From Actinophytocola algeriensis (GTDB taxonomy: Bacteria > Actinomycetota > Actinomycetes > Mycobacteriales > Pseudonocardiaceae): 64,000 nt of DNA. Positions 26,789-36,871 of the stretch are shown here, piece after piece. The stretch's first letter is position 1. Every line of letters begins with the position of its first letter. Both the position numbers and the translations under genes were made by a program. The stretch spans positions 855,269 through 919,268 of the forward strand of contig NZ_JACHJQ010000001.1 of NCBI RefSeq assembly GCF_014203735.1. Direction: 5' to 3'. Under the pieces are notes generated by a model. It was not told the origin of the DNA. It did no database searches and saw only the letters and a program-made list of their open reading frames with translations.

Positions 26789-29700
26789 ATGTCGGATATG
26801 TCGACGCCTGCCGGAAACACCGGCGGGGACACCACCACACCCACCACACCAATCGCCGCCGCGCTCGCGGACCTGCCAGCCAGGCTCCGCGTGCACGCGC
26901 TCGCCAAACTGCTGGGTCGCAGCAGCCGCGAGGTGCTCGCCGCCGTCACCGCGCTCGGTGCCGACGGCCGCAGCGTCCAGTCGAGCATCGACCGGGAGCT
27001 GGCACTTCGAGTGGCCGAGTCGCTGGGCGTGACGGCGGCCGACCCGGCCGACGCCGAGCAGGCGGCCACTGAACAAGCCGCGACCGAGCAGGCCGCGCGG
27101 GTCGCGCCGCAGACGACGACTCCGGCCGCCGGGGCTCAGGGCTCGCCCCACGTCGCGGGCACGCCGGGCTTCAGCGAGCCCCCGGCCCCACGTGCCCAGG
27201 TCGCCGAGTCGCAGTCGACCAGGACCACGCCGCCGACGCCGGTGTTCGCGTCGGCGTCGCCGCTGTTCCTCCCGCCAGAGCCGCCCGCCGCGCCTCCCCG
27301 CGTGGCTGTCCGCCCCAAGGACGAGCCGGAGCCCGAGCCGGAGCCAGTCGAGGACGAGGTCGACGATTCCGAGGACGCCGACGATTCCGACGAAGGCAGG
27401 CCGCGTCGCCGCCGCGGGCGCCGTGGGCGTGGCCGTGGCAAGGGTGGCCAGGACGACGTCGCTGGTGACGAGGCCGACGAGGTCGAGCAGAAGCCTGCCG
27501 CCAAGCAGGTCGAAAAGGTCGACAAAACGGACAAGCCGAGCAGGCGCAAGGCCAAAGAAGAGCCCGAGGCCGACGACACCGACGAGGACGCGGCGGAGGG
27601 CGAGGACGCGGCCACCCGCCGCCGTCGCCGCAGGCGCCGCCGCCGCGGTGGCGCGGACGACGAGGCCGGCAACCCGACCGAGGACGACCCGCCGAACACG
27701 GTCGTGCATGTCCGCGAGGCTCGCGAGGACAAGGACAAGAGCGAGTCCGACGGCCGCGACGAGGTGCGCAGCGTCCGCGGCTCGACCCGCCTGGAAGCCA
27801 AGCGCCAGCGCCGCCGCGACGGCCGCGAGGCCGGCCGCCGTCGTGCCCCGATCCTCTCCGAGGCCGAGTTCCTCGCCCGCCGTGAGGCCGTCGACCGCGC
27901 CATGGTCGTGCGCGAGCGCGGCGACCGGATCCAGATCGGCGTGCTCGAGGACGGCGTGCTCGTCGAGCACTTCGTCACCTCGTCGGGCACCGGGTCCCTG
28001 GTCGGCAACGTCTACCTGGGCCGTGTCCAGAACGTGCTGCCCTCGATGGAGGCCGCGTTCGTCGACATCGGCCGCGGCCGCAACGCCGTGCTCTACGCCG
28101 GTGAGGTCGACTGGGACGCCGCCGGTCTCGAGGGCAAGGCCCGCAAGATCGAGCAGGCCCTTTCGACGGGTGACAGCGTCCTCGTCCAGGTCACCAAGGA
28201 CCCGGTCGGCCACAAGGGTGCGCGCCTGACCACCCAGATCAGCCTCCCCGGCCGCTTCCTCGTGTACGTGCCGGGTGGTGGCGCCACCGGCATCTCCAGG
28301 AAGCTGCCGGAGAACGAGCGCCGCCGCCTCAAGGACGTGCTCAAGCGCGTCGTCCCCGAGGACGCCGGCGTGATCATCCGCACCGCCTCCGAGGGCATCA
28401 GCGAGGAGGAGCTGGCGCGCGACGTCCGCAGGCTTCAGGCCCAGTGGCAGGTCATCAAGGACAAGACCGAGGGCACCAACGGCGTCCGCAAGGTCGGCGC
28501 GCCTTCGCTCGTCTACGAGGAGCCGGACCTGCTGGTGAAGGTCGTCCGCGACCTGTTCACCGAGGACTTCTCCGCGCTCGTGGTCCAGGGCGGCATCGCC
28601 TGGGAGACCGTCGACGCGTACGTCCGCCACGTCGCCCCCGAACTCGCCGACCGCGTCCGCAAGCACGTCGGCAACGCCGACGTCTTCGCCGAGTACCGCA
28701 TCGAGGAGCAGTTGCTCAAGGCCCTGGACCGCAAGGTCTGGCTGCCCTCCGGCGGCTACCTCGTCATCGACCGCACCGAGGCGATGACCGTCATCGACGT
28801 CAACACCGGCAAGTTCACCGGCTCCGGCGGCAACCTCGAGGAGACGGTGACCAGGAACAACCTGGAGTCCGCCGAGGAGATCGTCCGCCAGCTCCGGCTG
28901 CGCGACATCGGCGGCATCATCGTCATCGACTTCATCGACATGGTGCTGGAGTCCAACCGCGACCTGGTCCTCCGCAGGCTGACGGAGTGCCTCGGCCGTG
29001 ACCGCACCCGGCACCAGGTGGCCGAGGTCACATCTCTGGGCCTGGTGCAGATGACCCGCAAGCGGGTCGGCACCGGTCTGCTCGAGGCGTTCGGCACCAC
29101 CTGCGAGCACTGCAAGGGCCGAGGCGTCCTGATCTCGACCGACCCGGTCACCAAGCCCGGCGGGTCGAATGGCCACACGCACCCCGAGCCGTCCCGGGGC
29201 AGCACCCGCCGCTCCCGAGGCCGCGGCGACGAGGGCAAGGACAAGGACAAGGCGCCGAACAAGGACGCCGCGAAGGAAGCCGCTGCCCTGGCCGCCAAGG
29301 AGGCCGTCCGCGACATCGCGAAGGCCACCACCACGAAGGGCCCCGGGAACGAGTCGGCGGAGCCCGAGACCGCCGAACCGGAAGCCCAGCCGGAAGCCCA
29401 GCCGGAAGCGCAGTCGGACGTCCAGCCGGAGCCGAAGGCCGAAACCCGCTCGGAAGCGCCCACGCGCGAACGCAGCCGTCACCGCAGCCGGAACCGCTCG
29501 GAGTCACGGACCGCGAGCAACGCAAACGGCACGGAGGCGGCCGCGAGCCGCGCCGAGACCAACGGCGTCCCCGCCGGCCCGGCTCCGACGGCCGACGAGC
29601 CGGCCGCCGAGGTACCGGCCCCGTCGGAGACGACGGACGAGACCGTGGCCGACGGTCAAGTCCCCAACCGTCCCGCGACGGATGAGCCCGCCCACAGCGA

Positions 29701-29968
29701 GCCCGCCGTCGCCGAGGCGGACCCGGCCTCAGCCCAGACCGCCGAGGATCGCGCTGAGCCGGTCATTGGCCGCTCGGATGCCGACCAGGTGGACTCGGAG
29801 CCGTCCGAGCCTGTTCAGCGTCCGTACGAGGGCACCAACGGTGCTGCTGATCACGCAGAGCCGGTCGAGCCTTCCGTGCCCGCTCCGTCCACCCCGCCGC
29901 GCAGGCAGCCGCGTCGTGCGGCGTCACGCCCGGCAGGGCCTCCGGTCTCGGCGCAGCGCGATGGCTGA
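26789..29968 (+). CDS. rne: ribonuclease E/G
   Basis: The main endoribonuclease for mRNA decay and rRNA processing. The 1059-residue product has an acidic/basic low-complexity N-terminal extension to about residue 370, then the S1 RNA-binding domain (NVYLGRVQNVLPSMEAAFVD), the 5'-sensor region, the DNase I-like catalytic domain with the metal-binding Asp in VIDVNTGKFTG (near 670), and the zinc-link CEHCKGRG (near 771). After that comes a disordered Glu/Pro/Ala-rich tail with the tandem pentads E-A-Q-P. The catalytic core in the middle with unstructured arms on both sides is the actinobacterial arrangement. ATG at 26789 follows AAGGAG. Confidence 0.96.
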   Translation: MSDMSTPAGNTGGDTTTPTTPIAAALADLPARLRVHALAKLLGRSSREVLAAVTALGADGRSVQSSIDRELALRVAESLGVTAADPADAEQAATEQAATEQAARVAPQTTTPAAGAQGSPHVAGTPGFSEPPAPRAQVAESQSTRTTPPTPVFASASPLFLPPEPPAAPPRVAVRPKDEPEPEPEPVEDEVDDSEDADDSDEGRPRRRRGRRGRGRGKGGQDDVAGDEADEVEQKPAAKQVEKVDKTDKPSRRKAKEEPEADDTDEDAAEGEDAATRRRRRRRRRRGGADDEAGNPTEDDPPNTVVHVREAREDKDKSESDGRDEVRSVRGSTRLEAKRQRRRDGREAGRRRAPILSEAEFLARREAVDRAMVVRERGDRIQIGVLEDGVLVEHFVTSSGTGSLVGNVYLGRVQNVLPSMEAAFVDIGRGRNAVLYAGEVDWDAAGLEGKARKIEQALSTGDSVLVQVTKDPVGHKGARLTTQISLPGRFLVYVPGGGATGISRKLPENERRRLKDVLKRVVPEDAGVIIRTASEGISEEELARDVRRLQAQWQVIKDKTEGTNGVRKVGAPSLVYEEPDLLVKVVRDLFTEDFSALVVQGGIAWETVDAYVRHVAPELADRVRKHVGNADVFAEYRIEEQLLKALDRKVWLPSGGYLVIDRTEAMTVIDVNTGKFTGSGGNLEETVTRNNLESAEEIVRQLRLRDIGGIIVIDFIDMVLESNRDLVLRRLTECLGRDRTRHQVAEVTSLGLVQMTRKRVGTGLLEAFGTTCEHCKGRGVLISTDPVTKPGGSNGHTHPEPSRGSTRRSRGRGDEGKDKDKAPNKDAAKEAAALAAKEAVRDIAKATTTKGPGNESAEPETAEPEAQPEAQPEAQSDVQPEPKAETRSEAPTRERSRHRSRNRSESRTASNANGTEAAASRAETNGVPAGPAPTADEPAAEVPAPSETTDETVADGQVPNRPATDEPAHSEPAVAEADPASAQTAEDRAEPVIGRSDADQVDSEPSEPVQRPYEGTNGAADHAEPVEPSVPAPSTPPRRQPRRAASRPAGPPVSAQRDG

Positions 29969-29985
29969 CCCCGGTTTGGTCCCCG

Positions 29986-30036
29986 TTCAGGCAGGCACGT
30001 ATCCTGAAGGTCGGCCCGCCGCGTTGGTGGGCCGAC
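29986..30036 (+). promoter_or_regulatory. two hairpins between rne and rplU
   Basis: TTCAGG/CCTGAA (29986-29991 with 30003-30008) and GTCGGCCCGCC/GGTGGGCCGAC (30010-30020 with 30026-30036, 11 bp with one G-U) lie in the 156-bp gap. They could end the rne transcript, mark a processing point, or form a leader of the ribosomal protein operon. Confidence 0.5.
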
Positions 30037-30124
30037 TCGTGCGCGAGCCCGGTGTCATCTCGCCCGGTCGCCGCGTAGCCCCAAGGTTTTCCGAAGCAGT
30101 CGAGTAGCAGGAGAGTTGCGTCCG

Positions 30125-30436
30125 ATGTACGCGATCGTCAAGACCGGCGGCAAGCAGTACAAGGTCGCCGTCGGCGACATCGTCGAGGTCGAGAAGCTCG
30201 ACGGTGAGCCGGGCGCCGAGCTCACGTTCCCCGCACTGCTCGTCGTCGACGGGGACCAGGTCACCACGGACTCCGACGCCCTGGCGAAGGTGGCCGTGAA
30301 CGGTGTCGTCGTGTCCCAGACCAAGGGCCCGAAGATCCGCATCCACAAGTTCAAGAACAAGACTGGCTACCACAAGCGGCAGGGGCACCGGCAGAAGCTG
30401 ACCCGTGTCGAGGTCACCGGCATCAAGACCAAGTAG
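30125..30436 (+). CDS. rplU: 50S ribosomal protein L21
   Basis: A 103-residue ribosomal protein beginning [14 protein letters not shown] and ending [13 protein letters not shown], the L21 signature. ATG at 30125 was chosen over the frame-opening TTG at 30116 because it gives the exact family start. It is followed after 13 bases by rpmA; L21 and L27 together are always encoded side by side near obg. Confidence 0.98.
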   Translation: MYAIVKTGGKQYKVAVGDIVEVEKLDGEPGAELTFPALLVVDGDQVTTDSDALAKVAVNGVVVSQTKGPKIRIHKFKNKTGYHKRQGHRQKLTRVEVTGIKTK

Positions 30437-30449
30437 GAGCTGAACAGCC

Positions 30450-30707
30450 ATGGCACACAAGAAGGGTGCGTCCAGCTCCCGCAACGGACGCGACTCCAAC
30501 GCCCAGCGCCTCGGCGTGAAGCGCTTCGGCGGCCAGGAGGTCAACGCAGGCGAGATCCTGATCCGCCAGCGTGGCACCAAGTTCCACCCGGGCGTCAACG
30601 TCGGCCGAGGCAAGGACGACACGCTGTTCGCCCTGGCCGCGGGCGCGGTCCAGTTCGGCGAGAAGCGCGGTCGCAAGACCGTGAACATCGTCCCGGTCGA
30701 GGGCTGA
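30450..30707 (+). CDS. rpmA: 50S ribosomal protein L27
   Basis: An 85-residue protein starting [19 protein letters not shown], whose N-terminus reaches the peptidyl transferase centre. There is no cleavable N-terminal extension of the Firmicutes type. A rho-independent terminator follows. Confidence 0.98.
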   Translation: MAHKKGASSSRNGRDSNAQRLGVKRFGGQEVNAGEILIRQRGTKFHPGVNVGRGKDDTLFALAAGAVQFGEKRGRKTVNIVPVEG

Positions 30708-30732
30708 GCCCGCGATCGAAGCAAGACCCCAC

Positions 30733-30771
30733 GAGGGGCGGGCCGGCGAGTAATCGGCCCGTCCCTCTTTT
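30733..30771 (+). terminator. intrinsic terminator between rpmA and obg
   Basis: GAGGGGCGGGCCG (30733-30745) pairs with CGGCCCGTCCCTC (30755-30767): 13 bp with one G-U, followed at once by TTTT. It is the most classical rho-independent terminator in the window, and may act as an attenuator because obg starts only 24 bases later. Confidence 0.9.
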
Positions 30772-30794
30772 GCGTTCTCAGGAAGGTTTTCGCA

Positions 30795-32273
30795 GTGTCC
30801 CGATTCGTTGATCGCGTGGTCATCCACGCCGCCGCGGGCGACGGCGGCAACGGCTGCGCCTCGGTGCACCGCGAGAAGTTCAAGCCCCTCGGCGGCCCGG
30901 ACGGCGGCAACGGCGGCAACGGCGGCGACATCGTCCTCGTCGTCGACTCCGGGGTGCACACCCTGCTCGACTTCCACTTCCGCCCGCACGCCCGCGGTAC
31001 CAACGGCAAGCAGGGGCAAGGCAGCAACCGCGACGGCGCGGCGGGCGAGTCCCTCGAACTGAAGGTGCCCGACGGCACCGTCGTGCTCACCGAGGACGGT
31101 GAAGTGCTCGCCGACCTCATCGGCAACGGCACCCGCTTCGTCGCGGCCAGGGGTGGCCGAGGCGGCCTCGGCAACGCCGCCCTCGCCTCCAAGGCCCGCA
31201 GGGCCCCCGGCTTCGCACTCCTCGGCGAGCCCGGCGAGGCCGCGGACCTCGTGCTCGAGCTGCGTTCCGTCGCCGACGTCGGTCTCGTCGGTTTCCCGTC
31301 GGCGGGCAAGTCGTCCCTGATCTCCGTGCTGTCCTCGGCACGCCCGAAGATCGCCGAGTACCCGTTCACGACGCTCGTGCCCAACCTCGGCGTCGTCACG
31401 GCGGGCGCCGCCACCTTCACCGTCGCCGACGTACCGGGTCTCATCCCCGGCGCGAGCCAGGGCAAGGGCCTCGGTCTCGACTTCCTCCGCCACATCGAGC
31501 GCTGCTCCGTGCTCGTGCACGTCATCGACTGCGCGACCTACGAGCCCGACCGCGACCCGGTGTCCGACCTGGACGCGCTCGAGGAGGAGCTGGCCCGCTA
31601 CACGCCCGGCCTCGGTGGCAGCCTCGCCGAGCGCCCCCGGGTGGTGGTGCTGAACAAGATCGACGTGCCGGACGCCCGGGACCTCGCGGAGATGGTCCGC
31701 CCCGACTTCGAGGCCCGAGGCCTCCAGGTCTTCGCGGTGTCCACGGCCAGCCACGAAGGCCTCCGCGAGCTGTCCTTTGCCCTCGCAAAGGTCGTCGAGG
31801 AGGACCGCGCGTCCCGTCCGTCGCTCGAAGCGAGCCGCATCGTCCTGCGCCCGACCGCCGTCGACGACGCGGGCTTCACCGTCGTCGACGACCCCGAGCA
31901 AGAGGGCGGCTTCATCATCCTGGGCGAGCGCCCCGAGCGCTGGGTTCGCCAGACCGCGTTCGACAACGACGAGGCAGTCGGCTACCTCGCCGACCGCCTG
32001 AACCGGCTCGGCGTCGAGAAGGTGCTCGCGGACCGTGGTGCCAAGCCGGGCTGCCCGGTCACCATCGGCGGCGTGACCTTCGACTGGGAGCCCACCACTC
32101 CCGCCGGTATCGACGTGCTCATGCACAACCGCGGCAGCGACCCCCGCCTCGAGCGCAACGACCGGATCGGTGCGGCCGAACGCAAGGCGGCCAAGATCGC
32201 CCGCCGCACCCCGTCGAGCCTGGAGACGGCCGACCTCAAGACCGACGAGCAGGAAGACGACGAGTTGTCGTGA
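30795..32273 (+). CDS. obg: Obg/CgtA GTPase
   Basis: An essential ribosome-associated GTPase of the stress and growth control network. The 492-residue product has the glycine-rich Obg domain (residues 1-158, with [11 protein letters not shown]-type turns), the G domain with G1 GFPSAGKSS, switch TTLVPNLG, G3 DVPGLIPGA and G4 NKID, a C-terminal OCT domain near 345-425 and an acidic tail. GTG at 30795 follows AGGA. Its stop overlaps the proB start (GTGA). Confidence 0.97.
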   Translation: MSRFVDRVVIHAAAGDGGNGCASVHREKFKPLGGPDGGNGGNGGDIVLVVDSGVHTLLDFHFRPHARGTNGKQGQGSNRDGAAGESLELKVPDGTVVLTEDGEVLADLIGNGTRFVAARGGRGGLGNAALASKARRAPGFALLGEPGEAADLVLELRSVADVGLVGFPSAGKSSLISVLSSARPKIAEYPFTTLVPNLGVVTAGAATFTVADVPGLIPGASQGKGLGLDFLRHIERCSVLVHVIDCATYEPDRDPVSDLDALEEELARYTPGLGGSLAERPRVVVLNKIDVPDARDLAEMVRPDFEARGLQVFAVSTASHEGLRELSFALAKVVEEDRASRPSLEASRIVLRPTAVDDAGFTVVDDPEQEGGFIILGERPERWVRQTAFDNDEAVGYLADRLNRLGVEKVLADRGAKPGCPVTIGGVTFDWEPTTPAGIDVLMHNRGSDPRLERNDRIGAAERKAAKIARRTPSSLETADLKTDEQEDDELS

Positions 32274-33391
32274 CCGGAGTGCTGTCCGCGACCAGGTCGA
32301 AGGTGGCGGCCGCCAGACGGATCGTGGTGAAGGTCGGGTCGTCCTCCCTCACCACCGCGGAGGGCGGCCTGGACCCGGCCCGCCTCGACGCCCTTGTCGA
32401 CGCCCTGGCTGCCCGCCGCACCGCGGGCAGCCAGGTGGTGCTGGTGTCCTCCGGCGCCATCGCCTCCGGTCTCGCACCGCTCGGCATCAGCAAACGACCC
32501 CGCGACCTCGCCACCCAGCAGGCCTCCGCCAGCGTCGGCCAGCTGGTGCTCGGCCATGCCTACGTGTCGTCGTTCGCCCGGTACGGCCTCCGCGTCGGCC
32601 AGGTCCTGCTCACGTCGGACGACGTCGTCCGACGCTCCCACTACCGCAACGCCCAGCGCACCCTGTCCCGCCTGCTGGCGCTGGGTGTGGTGCCGGTCGT
32701 CAACGAGAACGACACCGTCGCCACCGAGGAGATCCGCTTCGGCGACAACGACCGCCTCGCCGCGCTCGTCGCCTACCTCGTCGGCGCTGACGCACTGGTC
32801 CTTCTCTCCGACGTCGACGCCCTCTACGACGGCAACCCCAGCCGCCCCGGCGCGCAACGCATCACCGAGGTACTGGACCACTCCGACGTGGCTCACGTGC
32901 AGGCCGACGCCGGGGGCTCGGACATCGGCACCGGCGGCATGACCACCAAACTCGCCTCGGCCCGGCTGGCCTCGGCAGCGGGTGTCCCGGTGCTTCTCGC
33001 CGCGGCCACCGATGCCGCCAGCGCACTCGGCCCCGCCGACGTCGGCACCGCCTTCGCGACCGGCGGTCGCCGACTCACCCCCCGCCGCTTCTGGCTTGCC
33101 TACGCCGCCGACCCCCGAGGAAAGCTCCAGCTGGACGACGGCGCCGTCAAGGCCGTCGTCGACCGCCGCCGCTCCCTGCTGGCCGCGGGCATCACCTCGG
33201 TGACCGGCGAGTTCGAGGCAGGCGACGTGGTCGAACTGACCAACCTCCAAGGTGACGTCGTGGCCAGGGGAGTCGTCGCCTTCGACGCCACCGAGCTGCC
33301 CATGCTGATCGGCCACTCGAGCCCCGACCTCGCACCCGAACACCGCCGCGAGGTCGTCCACGCCGACGACCTGGTCCCGCTCCGGCACTGA
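32270..33391 (+). CDS. proB: glutamate 5-kinase
   Basis: First enzyme of proline synthesis. The 373-residue product has the amino-acid-kinase fold ([38 protein letters not shown]) and a C-terminal PUA domain (about residues 280-365). GTG at 32270 overlaps the obg stop by four bases. The usual partner proA does not follow; instead a gene-poor gap begins. Confidence 0.97.
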   Translation: MTGVLSATRSKVAAARRIVVKVGSSSLTTAEGGLDPARLDALVDALAARRTAGSQVVLVSSGAIASGLAPLGISKRPRDLATQQASASVGQLVLGHAYVSSFARYGLRVGQVLLTSDDVVRRSHYRNAQRTLSRLLALGVVPVVNENDTVATEEIRFGDNDRLAALVAYLVGADALVLLSDVDALYDGNPSRPGAQRITEVLDHSDVAHVQADAGGSDIGTGGMTTKLASARLASAAGVPVLLAAATDAASALGPADVGTAFATGGRRLTPRRFWLAYAADPRGKLQLDDGAVKAVVDRRRSLLAAGITSVTGEFEAGDVVELTNLQGDVVARGVVAFDATELPMLIGHSSPDLAPEHRREVVHADDLVPLRH

Positions 33392-33976
33392 CGGGACGTC
33401 CAGCCGCAGTCGAGCGGCGTCGTGCTCGATGCGGCATGGCCAGTCAGTTCCGCGTGGGAATCACGGCCCGCGGCCCATTTCGACAATGCCACCAGTTACC
33501 TCATGTGGGCCGACGCCGCTGCCCAGGGCGAGGTCTGGCCCTGCCGCCGGTGCGCACCGCCGAGCAGTCGACCTCGAACAACTGGCTGGGTCGCTCGATG
33601 TCCGAGATCGCGCTGCGGGTGTTCGCGCTCGCGTCTCCGTTGAGGCGCAAGGCATTCGCCGACGTGGGCGCTGACTGAGACTATCCACTGTGTAGTTCTC
33701 AATGAACGAGCCGCGTTCCCAGCGGCAGTGGCGGTCGCCATCTGGCTCAGCACCCGGGGCCGGGGCGGCCGTGTTGCCGGCCTGGGTGCCGTCACCTCCG
33801 TCGTGCCGGCCGCGGAACGACACGTCAAGCGCACCCTCCGGACGCTTGCCGTGCCGGGAGTTTCCGCGTTCGCGCACCACCCATCGCCGGAGGGCGTCTC
33901 GACTCCGGAGATTCGGGTTCACGTGGCCAGCGCTGACCCGTGGGCGGTACGCGTACCGGAGGTGGTCTGTGGGCGT
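33392..33976. other. 585-bp gene-poor gap with rRNA-spacer-like element
   Basis: No protein family is recognisable on either strand; short overlapping frames at 33422-33678 lack ribosome-binding sites and look compositional. The notable element is at 33681-33705 (see separate entry). The absence of proA after proB and the lack of coding signal suggest genes were lost here. Confidence 0.5.
33676..33705 (-). other. orphan rRNA-operon-spacer-like motif with inverted repeat
   Basis: Read on the minus strand the DNA says TTGAGAACTACACAGTGGA, then TAGTCTCA. The string TTGAGAACT-(A/G)CACAGTGGA is a familiar conserved part of actinobacterial rRNA leaders and 16S-23S spacers. The outer parts TGAGA...TCTCA with CTA/TAG inside form an imperfect inverted repeat. 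No 16S, 23S or 5S sequence lies nearby. Confidence 0.4.
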
Positions 33977-36079
33977 TCAGGTGGTGGTTGCCAGCACGAA
34001 CGGCAGGACCGCGGGCACACCTGCCTCTCGCACCAGCTTGGTCGCGACCGTCATCGTCCAGCCCGTGTCGAGACGATCGTCGACCAGCAGCACCGGCCCG
34101 TCCACCGTGAACAGCCGTTCCGCCAGGTGTGCGTCGACGGTCAGCTTCGGCCACACCTGAGCCAGGCGCAACGCGCTGTTGGCCCGGTGCTCGCCGGACG
34201 GTTCCGAGCCGATCTCGCCGAGGAGGGTCAGCCGGCCGATTGTCGCGAGTCGCTCACCAAGGCTGGACACCAGCTTCGGCCTGCTCTGCGAGCCGATCGT
34301 CACCACACCCACCGGACGTTCCGCCCAGTCCCAGGACGCCAGAACCTGCACGCAGGCGTTCACCATGTCGCCCGGTACCGGCCCGTCCTCGGTGGTCGCC
34401 GAGAACAGGTCGCGCAAACGGTTGCCCCACCCGACATCCGTCAACCGACCGAGCGCCCTACCAGGCGCCGCGATCACCTCGGTGCCGATCCGACCGGACA
34501 GAGGCACGTCGAGCTTGGCCATACCGCTTGGCCATTGACGACGCGGATCGACCTCGACGCCGGGACGGCGTAAACGCTCGTCGGCCTCCTGAACCCGGTC
34601 CAACGAGACCTCGGTGCTCCACCTGGGGCCGGAACAGTTGTCGCACCGTCCACACGGCGTGGCGTGCGGATCATCCAGCTGCCGCAACAGGAACTCCATG
34701 CGGCAGCTGCTCGTCGACTGGTAGTCGAGCATCGTCTGCTGCTCGGCTGCCCTCGCCTCGGCGATGCCGCGGTAGCGCTCCCCGTCGTACTGCCAATCCC
34801 CACCGGTGGCGACCCAGCCGCCCTTGACCCGCCGTACCGCCCCGTCGACGTCCAGTACCTTCAGGACCATCTCGAGCCGCGATCGGGACAGGTCGCACTG
34901 CGGTTCGAGTGCCACTGTGGACAGTGGCCGGCCGGACGCGGACAGTGCGTCGACCACCTGCCGCACAGCGGGTTCCGGCGGGAACGCCAACGAGGCGAAG
35001 TACTTCCAGATCGCCCGGTCCTCCGTGCCGGGCAACAGCAGGACCTCCGCCCGGTCGACGCCACGCCCCGCTCGGCCGATCTGCTGGTAGTACGCGATCG
35101 GCGACGCAGGCGAGCCGAGATGGATCACGAATCCCAGGTCCGGCTTGTCGAAACCCATGCCCAGTGCCGAAGTCGCCGCAACGGCCTTGATCCGGTTGGC
35201 CAGCAGGTCCTGCTCGATCCGCTCCCGCTCGGCCGTATCGGTCTTGCCGGAGTAGGCGGCGGCCTCGAACCCGTTGTCCCGCAGGAACGACGCCACCTCG
35301 TGCGCCGACGCGACCGTCAGCGTGTAGATGATGCCGGATCCGGGCAGCTCGCCGAGGTGCTCGGCCAACCACGCCATCCGTGCCTGCGGCGTCGGCAGAT
35401 CCAGCACACCCAGGTGCAGGCTCGCGCGGTCCAGCTCACCGCGCAGCACCAGCGTGTCTTTCCTGCCCAGGTCGAGCTGGTCGGCGACGTCGCGAACCAC
35501 GCGGTCGTTGGCGGTCGCCGTTGTCGCCAGCACGGGCACACCTGCTGGCAGCTCGGTGAGCAACGTGCGCAACCTGCGGTAGTCCGGCCGGAAGTCGTGC
35601 CCCCAGTCGGAGATGCAGTGCGCCTCGTCGACCACCAGCATGCCTGCCGACGCGGTCAGCTCCGGCAGCACCGTGTCCCGGAAGTCGGGGTTGTTCAGCC
35701 GCTCCGGGCTGACCAGCAACACGTCGATGCGGCCTGCCAGGACGTCGGCCTGGACGTCCTGCCACTGGTCGAGGTTCGCCGAGTTGATGGTCGCCGCGTG
35801 CACACCCGCCCGCGCCGCCGCGTCGATCTGGTTGCGCATCAGGGCGAGCAGCGGCGAGACGATCACCGTCGGCCCGTTGCCCAGTTCCCTTAACAGCGCC
35901 GTGGCGAGGAAGTACACGGCCGATTTGCCCCACCCGGTGCGTTGTACGACGAGCGCCCGCCTGCGGTCGACGACCAGCGCCTTGATGGCTGTCCACTGGT
36001 CCTCCCGCAGCGTCGCGCCGTCGCCCGCGAGGGCACGGAGCCGGTTCTCTGCTGAATTGCGAAGTGCTTGCTCGTCCAC
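33977..36079 (-). CDS. recQ: RecQ-family DNA helicase with phosphoribosyltransferase-like C-terminus
   Basis: A 700-residue superfamily 2 helicase, 3'-5' type. Walker A is RTGWGKS (K52), the DEAH box is DEAHCISDWG (151-154), followed by ATTATA-like motif III, the QIGRAGRG motif VI, and a zinc site with Cys in SCRMEF and CGRCDNC. Instead of an HRDC domain the C-terminal part ends with VLLVDDRLDTGWTMT (from about 663), which closely resembles the PRPP-binding loop of phosphoribosyltransferases. GTG at 36079 is used; the frame is open to 36355 and no start has a strong ribosome-binding site. It diverges from nadD. Confidence 0.9.
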   Translation of the reverse strand: MDEQALRNSAENRLRALAGDGATLREDQWTAIKALVVDRRRALVVQRTGWGKSAVYFLATALLRELGNGPTVIVSPLLALMRNQIDAAARAGVHAATINSANLDQWQDVQADVLAGRIDVLLVSPERLNNPDFRDTVLPELTASAGMLVVDEAHCISDWGHDFRPDYRRLRTLLTELPAGVPVLATTATANDRVVRDVADQLDLGRKDTLVLRGELDRASLHLGVLDLPTPQARMAWLAEHLGELPGSGIIYTLTVASAHEVASFLRDNGFEAAAYSGKTDTAERERIEQDLLANRIKAVAATSALGMGFDKPDLGFVIHLGSPASPIAYYQQIGRAGRGVDRAEVLLLPGTEDRAIWKYFASLAFPPEPAVRQVVDALSASGRPLSTVALEPQCDLSRSRLEMVLKVLDVDGAVRRVKGGWVATGGDWQYDGERYRGIAEARAAEQQTMLDYQSTSSCRMEFLLRQLDDPHATPCGRCDNCSGPRWSTEVSLDRVQEADERLRRPGVEVDPRRQWPSGMAKLDVPLSGRIGTEVIAAPGRALGRLTDVGWGNRLRDLFSATTEDGPVPGDMVNACVQVLASWDWAERPVGVVTIGSQSRPKLVSSLGERLATIGRLTLLGEIGSEPSGEHRANSALRLAQVWPKLTVDAHLAERLFTVDGPVLLVDDRLDTGWTMTVATKLVREAGVPAVLPFVLATTT

Positions 36080-36203
36080 GGGACCCACGATGGCGCATCG
36101 GGCGCGAGTGGGCCAGGAGAAGGCCGTGCGAATGGGACTTTCGCTCGGACAAGTGGTGGGTGACACATTCCGGCCGACCCGGCTGCACGTACGCTGACCA
36201 GCT

Positions 36204-36794
36204 ATGACAGGTCGTCGGATCGGAATCATGGGCGGCACCTTCGATCCCGTGCACCACGGGCACCTGGTCGCCGCGAGCGAGGTCCAGGCCAGCTTCGACC
36301 TCGACGAGGTGATCTTCGTGCCGACGGGACAGCCGTGGCAGAAGAGCCACCGCAAGGTCAGCGCCGCGGAGGACCGCTACCTCATGACGGTGATCGCCAC
36401 CGCCTCCAACCCGCGCTTCTCCGTGAGCAGGGTGGACGTCGAGCGCGGCGGCACCACCTACACGATCGACACACTCCGCGACCTGCGCGAGATCCACCCG
36501 GACGCGGAACTGTTCTTCATCACCGGCGCGGACGCGCTCGAACAGATCCTGTCCTGGCGGCAGGCCGAAGAGTTGTTCTCCCTGGCCCATTTCGTGGGCG
36601 TGACCAGGCCCGGCTACCGGCTCGACAGCAGACATCTGCCCGCCGGATCGGTGAGCCTCATCGACGTGCCCGCGATGGCGATATCCTCGACGGCGTGCCG
36701 TGAACGGGTCGCGTCCGGCCTCCCGGTCTGGTATCTGGTTCCGGACGGCGTCGTCCAGTACATCAGCAAGAGAGATCTCTATCGGGAGGCGTGA
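36204..36794 (+). CDS. nadD: nicotinate-nucleotide adenylyltransferase
   Basis: Makes deamido-NAD from nicotinate mononucleotide and ATP. The 196-residue product has the nucleotidyltransferase signature [12 protein letters not shown] at the start, the substrate loop [10 protein letters not shown] and the C-terminal [13 protein letters not shown] at 36204. It begins the conserved actinobacterial run nadD-rsfS-gpgP-octT. Confidence 0.97.
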   Translation: MTGRRIGIMGGTFDPVHHGHLVAASEVQASFDLDEVIFVPTGQPWQKSHRKVSAAEDRYLMTVIATASNPRFSVSRVDVERGGTTYTIDTLRDLREIHPDAELFFITGADALEQILSWRQAEELFSLAHFVGVTRPGYRLDSRHLPAGSVSLIDVPAMAISSTACRERVASGLPVWYLVPDGVVQYISKRDLYREA

Positions 36795-36871
36795 CCCGGA
36801 CTGCCTCGGCACGGGTACTCTCTCAGGGTTGAACTGCCGCCGCCGGCAGTACGAATCGAACGAGGAGTGAC

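Noticed and set aside
33422-33678. Three short overlapping plus-strand frames (73-81 codons)
   Set aside because: No ribosome-binding site, no family resemblance, and all three frames are open together, which is typical of non-coding high-GC DNA.
33392-33976. A complete rRNA or 5S gene in the gap
   Set aside because: Only the spacer-like string is present; no 5S core or 16S/23S ends could be found on either strand.
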